Assembly: GCA_934162425.1 (NCBI GenBank)
Contig: CAKPIS010000006.1
Location: 14,591-78,590, forward strand
Source: an uncultured Bacilli bacterium
Lineage (GTDB): Bacteria; Bacillota_I; Bacilli_A; RF39; UBA660
Direction of reading: 5' to 3'
DNA length: 64,000 nt
Below the pieces are notes generated by a model. That model had not been told where the DNA came from and ran no database searches. It saw only the letters and a list, made by a program, of their open reading frames with translations. Numbering within the stretch: the first letter of the stretch is position 1; each line of letters begins with the position of its first letter. The translations under genes and the position numbers were made by a program. Positions 24,770-32,835 of this stretch are shown here, in pieces.

Positions 24770-25018
24770 CTATTTAACAATCATATATACTATTAAGCAA
24801 ACTTCTGCCAATATTATAACAGATAAGATTAGTGCATCTATAACACTATCAAATACAGTATCTTTCTTTAACTTAAAAGAATCCTTATTGCTTAGTAAAG
24901 TTTCAGCACCATGCTTCTTTCTTGGTCTACCAACTGGATTAGCGCTCTTTTCTTGATTTACTTTTGCAGTATTTGTCTTAGAAGCAGTACTAGTACTTTT
25001 CTTCTTAACCTCAGCCAT
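24770..25018 (-). CDS. Small membrane protein with an AT-hook-like GRPRKK motif
   Basis: An 82-residue protein. The first 40 residues are Lys/Ser/Thr-rich and contain NPVGRPRKKHG, which matches the core Gly-Arg-Pro of an AT-hook DNA minor-groove binder. The C-terminus is one hydrophobic helix (about residues 60-80) that would anchor it, with the basic part in the cytoplasm. Such a protein could tether AT-rich DNA to the membrane, but that is inference. It is placed between ylxM and ffh and has its own terminator. AAAGGGTG precedes the ATG. Confidence 0.65.
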   Translation of the reverse strand: MAEVKKKSTSTASKTNTAKVNQEKSANPVGRPRKKHGAETLLSNKDSFKLKKDTVFDSVIDALILSVIILAEVCLIVYMIVK

Positions 25019-25107
25019 TTTATTAACACCCTTTCTAATATAATTCCATGATTATTATAACACATATTCTAACACTTTTATACATTTTTTATTTATATTT
25101 ACATAAT

Positions 25108-25410
25108 TTATAAATCTTTAAGTAAATCATTAACAGTATTCTTTATTTTTTCATTTTTTATGTCATCTATTAATGTATTTAATCTTTTATCTTTTTCATA
25201 CAATTTAAGTTTTTCTTCATAAAATTCTAATTTTTCTGTAGCATTTTTTATATGTTTATGTATAGCATTTCTACTAATAGAATTATTTTCAGCAATCTCA
25301 CCTAGTGATAAATTATCAAAATAATAATCCTCAAAATATTTTCTATTATCTTCACTAAGTAGTTCACCATAATAATCATATAAAATTATTAAATTATCAC
25401 GATTATCCAT
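25108..25410 (-). CDS. ylxM: YlxM-type HTH protein (SRP-associated)
   Basis: A 100-residue helical DNA-binding-like protein of the YlxM/UPF0122 family. The helix-turn-helix is visible at about residues 30-60 (LSLGEIAENNSISRNAIHKHIK), resembling a sigma-70 region 4 fold, and is followed by a charged coiled tail. In Firmicutes it is coded with ffh and ftsY and may modulate SRP. Here it follows ftsY by 1 base, so they are cotranscribed. Confidence 0.9.
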   Translation of the reverse strand: MDNRDNLIILYDYYGELLSEDNRKYFEDYYFDNLSLGEIAENNSISRNAIHKHIKNATEKLEFYEEKLKLYEKDKRLNTLIDDIKNEKIKNTVNDLLKDL

Positions 25411-25411
25411 A

Positions 25412-26383
25412 TTACATCATATCCTTAAATAAACCATATATATATTTTTCTATATCAAATACTTGTAAATCTTCTTTTTTCTCACCTAATCCAATATATC
25501 TAACAGGAACTCCAACTTCTTCTTTTATTGCTAAAACTATACCACCTTTTGCAGTACCATCTAACTTTGTTAAAATAATTCCTGTTAAATTAGTTATTTC
25601 TTTAAAAGATTTAGCTTGACTAATACCATTTTGTCCCGTTGTTGCATCTATTACTAAAAAAGTTTCATGTGGTGCATCAGGAATTATTTTGCTTGCAACA
25701 TTATTTATCTTTTCTAATTCCTTCATTAAATTAACTTTATTTTGAAGGCGTCCTGCAGTATCAATTAAAACCATATCATATTTATCATTTACAGCCTTTT
25801 CAAGACCTTGATATACAACACTTGCAGGATCACTAGTTTTATCATCACTTACAACACTGCAATCTATACGTTTAGCCCAAGATATTAATTGTTCTCTAGC
25901 TCCTGCCCTAAAAGTATCTGCTGCAACTAACAAAACTTTTTTGCCTTCATCTTTAAATTTAGAAGCAAGCTTTGCTATCGTAGTTGTTTTGCCAACTCCA
26001 TTTACACCAACAAATAAAAGAACAGTTGGGCCATTATCATTATAATTAATTTTATTAGTTAAGATATCTTCATTAACATATATTATAAATAATTCATCTA
26101 CTATTATTTCTGTTAACATATTAGGATCAGTTATCTTTTCTTTTAATACCCTTTTTTGAAGCTTATCCATAAAGTTCATTACTGTGTTAACACCTATATC
26201 AGCATTAATAAGTAATTCTTCTAATTCTTCAAAATAATTATCATTTATCTCACTATATTCCTTAGATAAATTAGCAAGTTTATTAACAAAACTCTTTCTT
26301 GTTTTAGATAAACCTTTATCATATGTTTCTACTGATTTATCTTCTTTTTTAAACACATTTTTAATCTTATCAAATATTCCCAT
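25412..26383 (-). CDS. ftsY: Signal recognition particle receptor FtsY
   Basis: A 323-residue GTPase that docks Ffh-ribosome complexes at the membrane. A short basic N-terminal region (GIFDKIKNVFKKED) replaces the long acidic A domain of E. coli, as usual in Firmicutes. The NG domain shows GVNGVGKTTT, DTAGRLQ and TKLDGTAKGG. The ATG at 26383 is used since the GTG three codons earlier is part of the ribosome site AGGGTG. First gene of the ftsY-ylxM pair, divergent from rnjA. Confidence 0.96.
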   Translation of the reverse strand: MGIFDKIKNVFKKEDKSVETYDKGLSKTRKSFVNKLANLSKEYSEINDNYFEELEELLINADIGVNTVMNFMDKLQKRVLKEKITDPNMLTEIIVDELFIIYVNEDILTNKINYNDNGPTVLLFVGVNGVGKTTTIAKLASKFKDEGKKVLLVAADTFRAGAREQLISWAKRIDCSVVSDDKTSDPASVVYQGLEKAVNDKYDMVLIDTAGRLQNKVNLMKELEKINNVASKIIPDAPHETFLVIDATTGQNGISQAKSFKEITNLTGIILTKLDGTAKGGIVLAIKEEVGVPVRYIGLGEKKEDLQVFDIEKYIYGLFKDMM

Positions 26384-26402
26384 TAATATCACCCTATTAG
26401 TT

Positions 26403-26431
26403 ATTATACTATAATTTTAAATAGTATGCAA
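26403..26431 (-). promoter_or_regulatory. Promoter of ftsY
   Basis: On the minus strand TTGCAT (26431-26426) and TATAAT (26408-26403) are separated by 17 bases. Confidence 0.75.
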
Positions 26432-26451
26432 AGATTAGTTAATGCTTGATA

Positions 26452-26480
26452 TGGACAAAACATAAAAAAAATAGTATAAT
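26452..26480 (+). promoter_or_regulatory. Promoter of rnjA
   Basis: TGGACA (26452-26457) and TATAAT (26475-26480) are 17 bases apart. It is divergent from the ftsY promoter and 21 bases away from it. Confidence 0.72.
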
Positions 26481-26534
26481 CTTATAGTTAATTCTTTTTT
26501 GTTAATAATTTATGAAAGGAGTTTAAATTTAATA

Positions 26535-28214
26535 ATGAAAATTTTTGATACAAATCATGCTGATACCCTAGTAGTTGCACTAGGTGGTTTAGGAGAAGTC
26601 GGTAAAAATATGTATGCTTTCATGCATGAAGATGAGTTAATTATAGTAGATGCTGGTGTAATGTTTCCTAAAGATGAACTTATGGGTATAGATTATGTTA
26701 TACCTGATTTTACTTTTTTAAAGAAAAACGAAGATAAAATAAAGGCACTTTTTATAACTCATGGACATGAAGATCATATAGGTTGTATTTCATACCTACT
26801 TCAAAGTGTTAACATACCAGTAATATATGCTCCAAACCAAGCTTGTGGTTTAATTAAAAGAAAATTACAAGATAAAAATATTAGCTATGATAACTTAAAA
26901 GTATATGATGAAAAAACAAAAGTAAAATATAAGCATTTTACAGTAGAATTTTTTGCAACAACTCACTCTATTCCAGATTCACATGGAATAATTATTACAA
27001 CACCTAATGGTAAAATAATCGAAACAGGAGACTTTAAATTTGATTTAACTCCAATTGGTCCTATGTCAAATATACATAAAATGGCTGAAGTTGGTAAGAG
27101 CGGAGTTAAACTTTTAATGAGTGAATCAACTAATGCTCTATCACCTGGTTTTTCAATGAGTGAATCAAAAGTAGAAGAAGAATTGCAAGAAATATTTGAA
27201 AAGAAAAAAGGAAGAATAATACTTGCAACATTTGCATCTAATATATACAGACTTAAACACATTGTTGAAACATGTAAAAAGAATAATAGAAAAATAGCAT
27301 TATTTGGTAGAAGTATGGAAAATAATATAGAAATATCTATTGAAGGTGGATACATTAAAGATGATAAAATATTTGTTTCACCAGAAGTTGCTAATACTTT
27401 AAAACCAGAAGAAGTATGCTTACTTTGTACAGGGTCACAAGGAGAACCACTTGCTGCACTATCTAGAATAGCTAATGGTACTCATAAACAGATTAAATTA
27501 AGACCAAATGATACGGTTATATTCTCATCTAACCCAATACCAGGTAATAATGCTTCTGTTGCTAAAACAATTAATCAATTATATTTACAAGGGGTTGAAG
27601 TTTTTGTAAATAATCCAGAAAATGAAATACATACATCTGGTCATGCTAACCAAGAAGAATTAAAACTAATGATTAGGTTATTTAAACCAGAGTACTTTAT
27701 GCCAATACATGGTGAATATAGAATGCTTAAAAAACATCAAGATTTAGCTATTAGTTGTGATATACCTAAAGAAAAAACATTCTTACTTGGTAATGGTGAT
27801 GCTATCTTACTTGATAAAAAAGGTGCAAAACGTATAGGAAACATCGGTGCAGATGATATATATGTTGATGGTAATCGTATTGGCGATGTTAAAAATATTG
27901 TAATTAAAGATAGAAAAATAATGGCTAATGATGGAATATTAGTAGCTATATGTAATATAGATATGTCTAAACACATATTACTTGGTAAAATAAATATTAC
28001 TACAAGAGGATTTATTTTAGTTAATGAAAATGAAGTTTTATTAAATGAAATAGAACACGTCGCAACTGATACTGTAAACAAAGAATTAACAAAAAAACAA
28101 GTTAACTATAATGAATTAAAAGGCGCTTTAATTAGTGATATATTAACATTTGTATATGAAAAAACAGGCAGAAGACCTATTATCTTACCTGTTATACTAG
28201 ATGTTAGAAAGTAA
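26535..28214 (+). CDS. rnjA: Ribonuclease J
   Basis: A 559-residue metallo-beta-lactamase/beta-CASP ribonuclease with 5'-3' exonuclease and endonuclease activity in mRNA turnover. The zinc-binding motif HGHEDH is at residues 76-81, with later histidine and aspartate ligands (TTHSIPDSHG, ETGDFKFD) and the beta-CASP motifs (TFASNIYRL, GHANQEELKL). A C-terminal domain of about 100 residues is present. The ATG at 26535 is used; AAAGGAG is 13 bases upstream, a long spacing, so a nearby non-ATG start cannot be excluded. Only one RNase J gene is seen in the window. Confidence 0.94.
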   Translation: MKIFDTNHADTLVVALGGLGEVGKNMYAFMHEDELIIVDAGVMFPKDELMGIDYVIPDFTFLKKNEDKIKALFITHGHEDHIGCISYLLQSVNIPVIYAPNQACGLIKRKLQDKNISYDNLKVYDEKTKVKYKHFTVEFFATTHSIPDSHGIIITTPNGKIIETGDFKFDLTPIGPMSNIHKMAEVGKSGVKLLMSESTNALSPGFSMSESKVEEELQEIFEKKKGRIILATFASNIYRLKHIVETCKKNNRKIALFGRSMENNIEISIEGGYIKDDKIFVSPEVANTLKPEEVCLLCTGSQGEPLAALSRIANGTHKQIKLRPNDTVIFSSNPIPGNNASVAKTINQLYLQGVEVFVNNPENEIHTSGHANQEELKLMIRLFKPEYFMPIHGEYRMLKKHQDLAISCDIPKEKTFLLGNGDAILLDKKGAKRIGNIGADDIYVDGNRIGDVKNIVIKDRKIMANDGILVAICNIDMSKHILLGKINITTRGFILVNENEVLLNEIEHVATDTVNKELTKKQVNYNELKGALISDILTFVYEKTGRRPIILPVILDVRK

Positions 28215-28250
28215 AAAAACATTCAGATAATTTTCTGAAATGTTTTTTTG
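28213..28250. terminator. Bidirectional terminator after rnjA
   Basis: AAACATTCAGA pairs with TCTGAAATGTTT (one bulge), with poly-T on the plus side and poly-A (poly-T on minus) on the other. It serves rnjA and the convergent gene at 28251. Confidence 0.8.
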
Positions 28251-29117
28251 TTATTTAATTTTTGAAACATTTACAAATTTATAATAATCCCCATTCTTCT
28301 CAAATACAAATTCATATTTATCCATATTGTCTTTATATTTTTCAATTATCATTATTTTATCAGCATCATAATCAATAAAAATTTTTTCATTATTATTTAA
28401 AATGATATAAGCTCTAGGATTATAAGAAGTATCCTCAAGATATACCTTTTCGCCAGTTACTGATACATATACATTATTTTCATCTTCATAAGCTTCAGTA
28501 ATTTCATGCATTAATATTGAAGCATCACCAAATTCACCAAGGCTATCTCTAATAAATATTTCATATTTCGAATCATAACCATAGCGATTGCTAAATGGCA
28601 TTTTATTTATTTTTTCTACATTAGTCGAAACTTTACCGTTTTTAAACCTTTTATTAAAAGTTTTTTCTACATTTTTAATTTCATAAAAGTATGGATTATA
28701 AAATTTTTCATTATTAAAATTAATTGTCATATCTTTATACTTATATTTATCAGAAAAATCCGAATTTTTTGAATTTTCTAACGACATTAAAGTTTTATAT
28801 TCATCCGAATTTATATCATTATAATCAGAATCAAGCATATATCTCCAACTACTTAAATATTCATCCATAATTTCATTTGCTGTATCTAAATCTAATTTTT
28901 CTTTTTTATTTTCTTTAGTTGCACCTTTATTTGTCTTCTTATCTACCGTTTTTTTATTATCTTTACCACTAATATTAATAATACCTTTATCATTTAATAT
29001 ATAAACTGTCATTCCAATTATTATTAATACTAATAATACACATATTCCTTTAAATATATTTCTTTTTTTGATAGTTTCATTACTTGGTCTACCTACACCA
29101 TTTTTAAATACTCCCAT
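28251..29117 (-). CDS. Single-span membrane protein with N-terminal GRPSN motif, extracellular domain unknown
   Basis: A 288-residue protein. The cytoplasmic N-terminus carries NGVGRPSNETIKKR, an AT-hook-like Gly-Arg-Pro in a basic context. One span (about residues 25-43) follows, then a Lys/Asn-rich linker and a soluble domain of about 200 residues with helical then beta-rich parts (for example YVSVTGEKVYLED, AYIILNNNEKIFID). The C-terminal domain would face outside. No family was recognised. Its promoter overlaps an AAT microsatellite at 29212-29232, which might tune expression. A bidirectional terminator follows. Confidence 0.65.
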   Translation of the reverse strand: MGVFKNGVGRPSNETIKKRNIFKGICVLLVLIIIGMTVYILNDKGIINISGKDNKKTVDKKTNKGATKENKKEKLDLDTANEIMDEYLSSWRYMLDSDYNDINSDEYKTLMSLENSKNSDFSDKYKYKDMTINFNNEKFYNPYFYEIKNVEKTFNKRFKNGKVSTNVEKINKMPFSNRYGYDSKYEIFIRDSLGEFGDASILMHEITEAYEDENNVYVSVTGEKVYLEDTSYNPRAYIILNNNEKIFIDYDADKIMIIEKYKDNMDKYEFVFEKNGDYYKFVNVSKIK

Positions 29118-29184
29118 TTTTTACTCTTTCTCCTTCTTTTTTTATTTTTTATAAAGTGTCAATCTTTAACCACTCTACATTTTT

Positions 29185-29213
29185 ATAATATCATCTATAT
29201 CTTTCCTACGCAA
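29185..29213 (-). promoter_or_regulatory. Promoter of the GRPSN membrane protein gene
   Basis: On the minus strand TTGCGT (29213-29208) and TATTAT (29190-29185) have a 17-base spacer. The -35 box touches the AAT repeat. Confidence 0.55.
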
Positions 29214-29232
29214 TAATAATAATAATAATAAT
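29212..29232. repeat. AAT trinucleotide microsatellite (7 units)
   Basis: Seven uninterrupted AAT units. They lie between pnp and the next gene and abut the -35 box of the latter. Confidence 0.9.
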
Positions 29233-29249
29233 ATGTACACTAATTTTAC

Positions 29250-29279
29250 ATTAAAAAAGTACTATTCTTCAGTACTTTC
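29250..29279 (-). terminator. Terminator of pnp
   Basis: On the minus strand AAAGTACT and AGTACTTT pair around a 7-base loop and are followed by TTTTTT-A. The stem contains the pnp stop codon. Confidence 0.75.
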
Positions 29280-31445
29280 TTTTTCTTTCTTATCATCTTT
29301 AATGTGTTCTTTTACTAAGACTTCTTTTCTAGATAAATTAAGTTTTCCATTTTTATATCCAGTTGCTTTAACTAATATATCGTCACCCTCAGAAACAATA
29401 TCAGATGTTTTTGCAACTCTCTTATCAGATAATTGTGAAATATGAACAAGACCTTCACATCCATCCCATAATTCAACAAAACATCCTAATTCATCTATTA
29501 CTTTTACAACACGTCCAGTATAAATTTTTCCTATTTCTACTTCTTTTACTACGTTTTTAATCATATCAGCAGTCTTGTCAATAATTTCTTTATTAGTATG
29601 GTAAATAATTACTCTTCCATCTTCTTCAATATCAACCTTAACAGCATTCATATCAGTTACAGTTTCAACTCCTGATGCCTCAAGTATTATCTTAGTAATC
29701 ATTTCACCACCCTTACCAATAACATCCTTTATCTTAGCTGGATCAATAGTAAATGTAAGTGTCTTAGGTGCATACTTACTAACTTCACTTCTAGGTTCTT
29801 TTATTTGTTTAGTTATAACTTTTAAAATTTCCATTCTAGCTTTACGAGCTTGTTCTAATGCTTCTTTTAATATTTCTTTAGTTATTCCACTTATTTTAAT
29901 ATCCATTTGAAGTGCACAAATACCTTTTTTTGTACCTGCTACTTTAAAATCCATATCTCCTAAATGATCTTCCATACCTTGTATATCAGTTAATATAGTA
30001 TAATCATCACCATCTGTAATAAGTCCCATTGCAATACCTGCAACTGGAGCTTTAATTGGTACACCTGCAGCCATTAGAGCCATACAACCAGCACAAATAG
30101 ATGCTTGTGATGAAGAACCATTTGATTCTAATATTTCAGATACAACACGTACAGTATATGGAAATTCTTCTTCACTTGGCATAACTTGAGCAAGTGCTCT
30201 TTCTCCTAATGCACCATGTCCTATTTCTCTTCTTCCAGGCGCACCATAACGGCCAGTTTCACCTACAGAAAATTGTGGGAAGTTATAATGAAGCATAAAT
30301 CTTTTTTGATCTTCTGGAGATAATCCATCTATTATTTGATGTTCACCTAAAGCTCCAAGTGTTACAACCGATAAACTTTGTGTTTCACCACGTGTAAATA
30401 GTGCTGAACCATGAGTTCTTGGAAGTAAATCAATATCTGTTGAAAGTGGTCTTATTTCTGTCATCTTTCTACCATCAGCACGTTTCTTTTCCTTAACTAC
30501 TATTTTTCTAAATACTTCATATTCAACTTCTGATAAACATAATTTAACTTTAGTTAATAATTCATTTAATTCATCTTTATCTAAAGTACTATTTTCATAT
30601 TCAAATTTAGCTACTACATCTTCTTTAACTTTATCAATTGCAGCATATTTTTCTAATTTATCTTTAATACGCATAGCTGTATCAAGAGGTTCTTTAGCAA
30701 GTAAAGTAATTTCTTCTCTAAGTTCATCAGTAATTTCAAGAACTTCATATTTCATCTTTTCTTTACCAATTTCTTTAATTATTTTTTCTTCAAACTTAAC
30801 TAATTCTTTAACTGCATCATGTCCAAACATTAAAGCATCTAACATATCTTCTTCACTAACTTCTTTTGCGCCAGCTTCTACCATGTTAATAGCTACTTCT
30901 GTACCTGCAACTGTTAAATCTATGTCACTGTTTTCTTGTTGTTCAATAGTAGGATTTATTACAAATTCTCCATTTACTCTTCCTACTTTAACACCAGCAA
31001 TTGGACCATTAAATGGTACAGAACTAATTGATGTTGCTAAACTAGATGCAAACATAGCTGTTAATTCTGGTGAATTATCTGGATCAACAGATAAAACAGT
31101 ATTTACTATTTGTACTTCATTTCTAAAATCATCTGGGAATAATGGTCTCATAGGTCTATCAATCATTCTTGCAGCAAGTGTTGCAGCTTCTGTTGGTCTA
31201 CCTTCCCTTTTTATAAATCCACCAGGTATTTTACCTACTGAATATAGTTTTTCTTGATATAGTACCATTAAAGGAAAGAAATCAGATAAAACATTTGCAG
31301 TCTTACTAACGCATACAGTAGATAGTATTACAGTATCACCATATCTAACTAAAACAGCACCATCAGCTTGTTTAGCTACTTGTCCTACTTCAACAGTTAA
31401 ATTTCTTCCTCTAAAATTCATTTCAAATATTCTTTTTGCTTCCAT
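29262..31445 (-). CDS. pnp: Polyribonucleotide nucleotidyltransferase (PNPase)
   Basis: A 727-residue phosphorolytic 3'-5' exoribonuclease. Two RNase PH-like domains (about 10-230 and 310-540) are visible, with the conserved GETQSLSVVTLG and ICAGCMALMAAGVP segments. The C-terminal KH domain (KIKDVIGKGGEMITKI) and S1 domain (IYTGRVVKVIDELGCFVELWDGCEGLVHISQ region) are complete. It follows rpsO on the same strand with an intergenic hairpin, the classical rpsO-pnp arrangement. GGAG precedes the ATG. Confidence 0.97.
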   Translation of the reverse strand: MEAKRIFEMNFRGRNLTVEVGQVAKQADGAVLVRYGDTVILSTVCVSKTANVLSDFFPLMVLYQEKLYSVGKIPGGFIKREGRPTEAATLAARMIDRPMRPLFPDDFRNEVQIVNTVLSVDPDNSPELTAMFASSLATSISSVPFNGPIAGVKVGRVNGEFVINPTIEQQENSDIDLTVAGTEVAINMVEAGAKEVSEEDMLDALMFGHDAVKELVKFEEKIIKEIGKEKMKYEVLEITDELREEITLLAKEPLDTAMRIKDKLEKYAAIDKVKEDVVAKFEYENSTLDKDELNELLTKVKLCLSEVEYEVFRKIVVKEKKRADGRKMTEIRPLSTDIDLLPRTHGSALFTRGETQSLSVVTLGALGEHQIIDGLSPEDQKRFMLHYNFPQFSVGETGRYGAPGRREIGHGALGERALAQVMPSEEEFPYTVRVVSEILESNGSSSQASICAGCMALMAAGVPIKAPVAGIAMGLITDGDDYTILTDIQGMEDHLGDMDFKVAGTKKGICALQMDIKISGITKEILKEALEQARKARMEILKVITKQIKEPRSEVSKYAPKTLTFTIDPAKIKDVIGKGGEMITKIILEASGVETVTDMNAVKVDIEEDGRVIIYHTNKEIIDKTADMIKNVVKEVEIGKIYTGRVVKVIDELGCFVELWDGCEGLVHISQLSDKRVAKTSDIVSEGDDILVKATGYKNGKLNLSRKEVLVKEHIKDDKKEKESTEE

Positions 31446-31464
31446 AATTACATCTCCTTATTAT

Positions 31465-31495
31465 ATAAAAAGACACCCAAAAAAAGAGTGCCTAC
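31465..31495 (-). terminator. Hairpin between rpsO and pnp
   Basis: On the minus strand GGCACTC and GGGTGTC (two G-U pairs) enclose a T7 loop and are followed by TTTTT. It may be a partial terminator or a processing site separating rpsO from pnp. Confidence 0.65.
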
Positions 31496-31505
31496 TTTTT
31501 AATTA

Positions 31506-31772
31506 TTATTTTCTTAATCCTAAGCTCTTAATTAATTCACGATATCTATTAATATTAGTTTTCTTTAAATAGTTAAGCAAGTTACGTCTCTTACCAACTT
31601 TTATTAATAAACCTCTTTTTGAATGGAAATCATGAATGTTTTCCTTTAAGTGAGCTGTTAAGATGTTAATTTCTTCTGTTAATACAGCAATTTGTACTTC
31701 TGGAGAACCAGTATCTCCTTCATGTGTTGCATACTTTTCAATAATTGCTTTTTTTACATCTTTCTTTAACAT
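31506..31772 (-). CDS. rpsO: 30S ribosomal protein S15
   Basis: An 88-residue primary 16S rRNA-binding protein of the small subunit platform. HEGDTGSPEVQIAVLTEEI and the KRNLLNYLKK segment (rRNA-binding loop) are diagnostic. The normal length is 88-89. It is preceded by a structured leader (31773-31850) likely to mediate autoregulation by S15, and by its own promoter. pnp follows after a hairpin. Confidence 0.97.
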   Translation of the reverse strand: MLKKDVKKAIIEKYATHEGDTGSPEVQIAVLTEEINILTAHLKENIHDFHSKRGLLIKVGKRRNLLNYLKKTNINRYRELIKSLGLRK

Positions 31773-31850
31773 ATTCTTTTTCCTCCTTATAAAATTCGCC
31801 TAGTTCCGCGTAAGTGGTCGGAATAATCCTACTACCCAGAATTAGGTAAC
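31773..31850 (-). promoter_or_regulatory. Structured rpsO leader, probable S15 autoregulatory element
   Basis: A leader of about 77 nt between the predicted transcription start and the rpsO ATG. It contains a TTCCG...CGGAA hairpin, a preceding GTTACCTAATTCTGGGTAG segment able to pair locally, and a GGCGAA motif close to the ribosome site. Firmicutes rpsO leaders of this size fold into a junction bound by free S15. The assignment is by position and partial structure, not by a covariance search. Confidence 0.55.
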
Positions 31851-31856
31851 ACATAT

Positions 31857-31885
31857 ACTATACTCTTTTTTTAAAATTAATGCAA
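31857..31885 (-). promoter_or_regulatory. Promoter of rpsO
   Basis: On the minus strand TTGCAT (31885-31880) and TATAGT (31862-31857) are separated by 17 bases. Confidence 0.65.
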
Positions 31886-31907
31886 GTTATAATTAACTAT
31901 TTTTACA

Positions 31908-32759
31908 CTAAATAAACATTTTATATGGTTTTAGTTTGTTATGATCTTTATCATATTTTTTATATATTGCAATTACTTTGTTATTATATTTAAAAACAAT
32001 TTTATCAGCATTATATGTATTATCTATTATTGCTCCATTTTTAATTTTTTTATATAGTGCTTCATCTATAGTAACTGTATTATAATTTTTTAATACTTCC
32101 TCTATACTTATTAATTTATATTCTTTATTTTTTATGTTATCTAATGTATATGAATCATCTAACGAAAACATTCCCTGCTTTGTTCTTATTAAGTCTTCCA
32201 TACTACCAATTACATTTAATTTATCATTTATATCTTTAATTAAACTTCTTATGTATGTACCTTTAGATACTCTAACACTAAATTTATAATTATCTTTATT
32301 AAAATCTAGTAATTCTATATCATGAATTGTAACATTTCTCTTAGGCAAAGTAACATCTATATTGCATCTAGCATATTCATATAATTTCTTACCATTTATT
32401 TTAACTGCAGAATATATAGGAACTTCTTGTTCATATGTTCCTATAAAAGAATTTAAGGCTTTTATTAATTCTTCTTTTTTTAACTCTGTATTCTGTGTTT
32501 TTAATACCTTTCCTGTAGTATCTAAAGTATCAGTTAAAACTCCTAGTTTAACTGTTGCTATATACTCTTTATCGTAACTAGTTAATTCTTCTACTAATTT
32601 AGTAGCATTTCCAATACATAAAACTAAAGTACCACTTGCTATAGGATCAAGTGTACCAGTATGTCCTACCTTTTTAGTATTTAATATTTTACATACTTTA
32701 TTTACAACATCACGGCTTGTTATACCTTTAGGTTTATTTACAACAATTATTCCATTCAT
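31908..32759 (-). CDS. truB: tRNA pseudouridine(55) synthase TruB
   Basis: A 283-residue enzyme that makes pseudouridine-55 in the T-loop of tRNAs. The catalytic Asp38 lies in VGHTGTLDPIASG, with the following YDKEYIATVKLG and the KINGKKLYEYAR segment of the family. A short C-terminal PUA-like region is present. The ATG at 32759 has AAGGAG upstream. It is separated from rbfA by two extra genes, unlike the usual rbfA-truB adjacency. ribF, often next to truB, is not present here. Confidence 0.95.
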   Translation of the reverse strand: MNGIIVVNKPKGITSRDVVNKVCKILNTKKVGHTGTLDPIASGTLVLCIGNATKLVEELTSYDKEYIATVKLGVLTDTLDTTGKVLKTQNTELKKEELIKALNSFIGTYEQEVPIYSAVKINGKKLYEYARCNIDVTLPKRNVTIHDIELLDFNKDNYKFSVRVSKGTYIRSLIKDINDKLNVIGSMEDLIRTKQGMFSLDDSYTLDNIKNKEYKLISIEEVLKNYNTVTIDEALYKKIKNGAIIDNTYNADKIVFKYNNKVIAIYKKYDKDHNKLKPYKMFI

Positions 32760-32800
32760 AAAAACTCCTTTAAATATATAATAGCACAAATTATCTTAAC

Positions 32801-32829
32801 AAACAAAAAGAATAGCACTAAGCTATTCA
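32801..32829 (-). terminator. Terminator of the coiled-coil protein gene
   Basis: On the minus strand GAATAGC and GCTATTC pair around a 5-base loop, followed by TTTTTGTTTG. Confidence 0.75.
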
Positions 32830-32835
32830 TATTTG

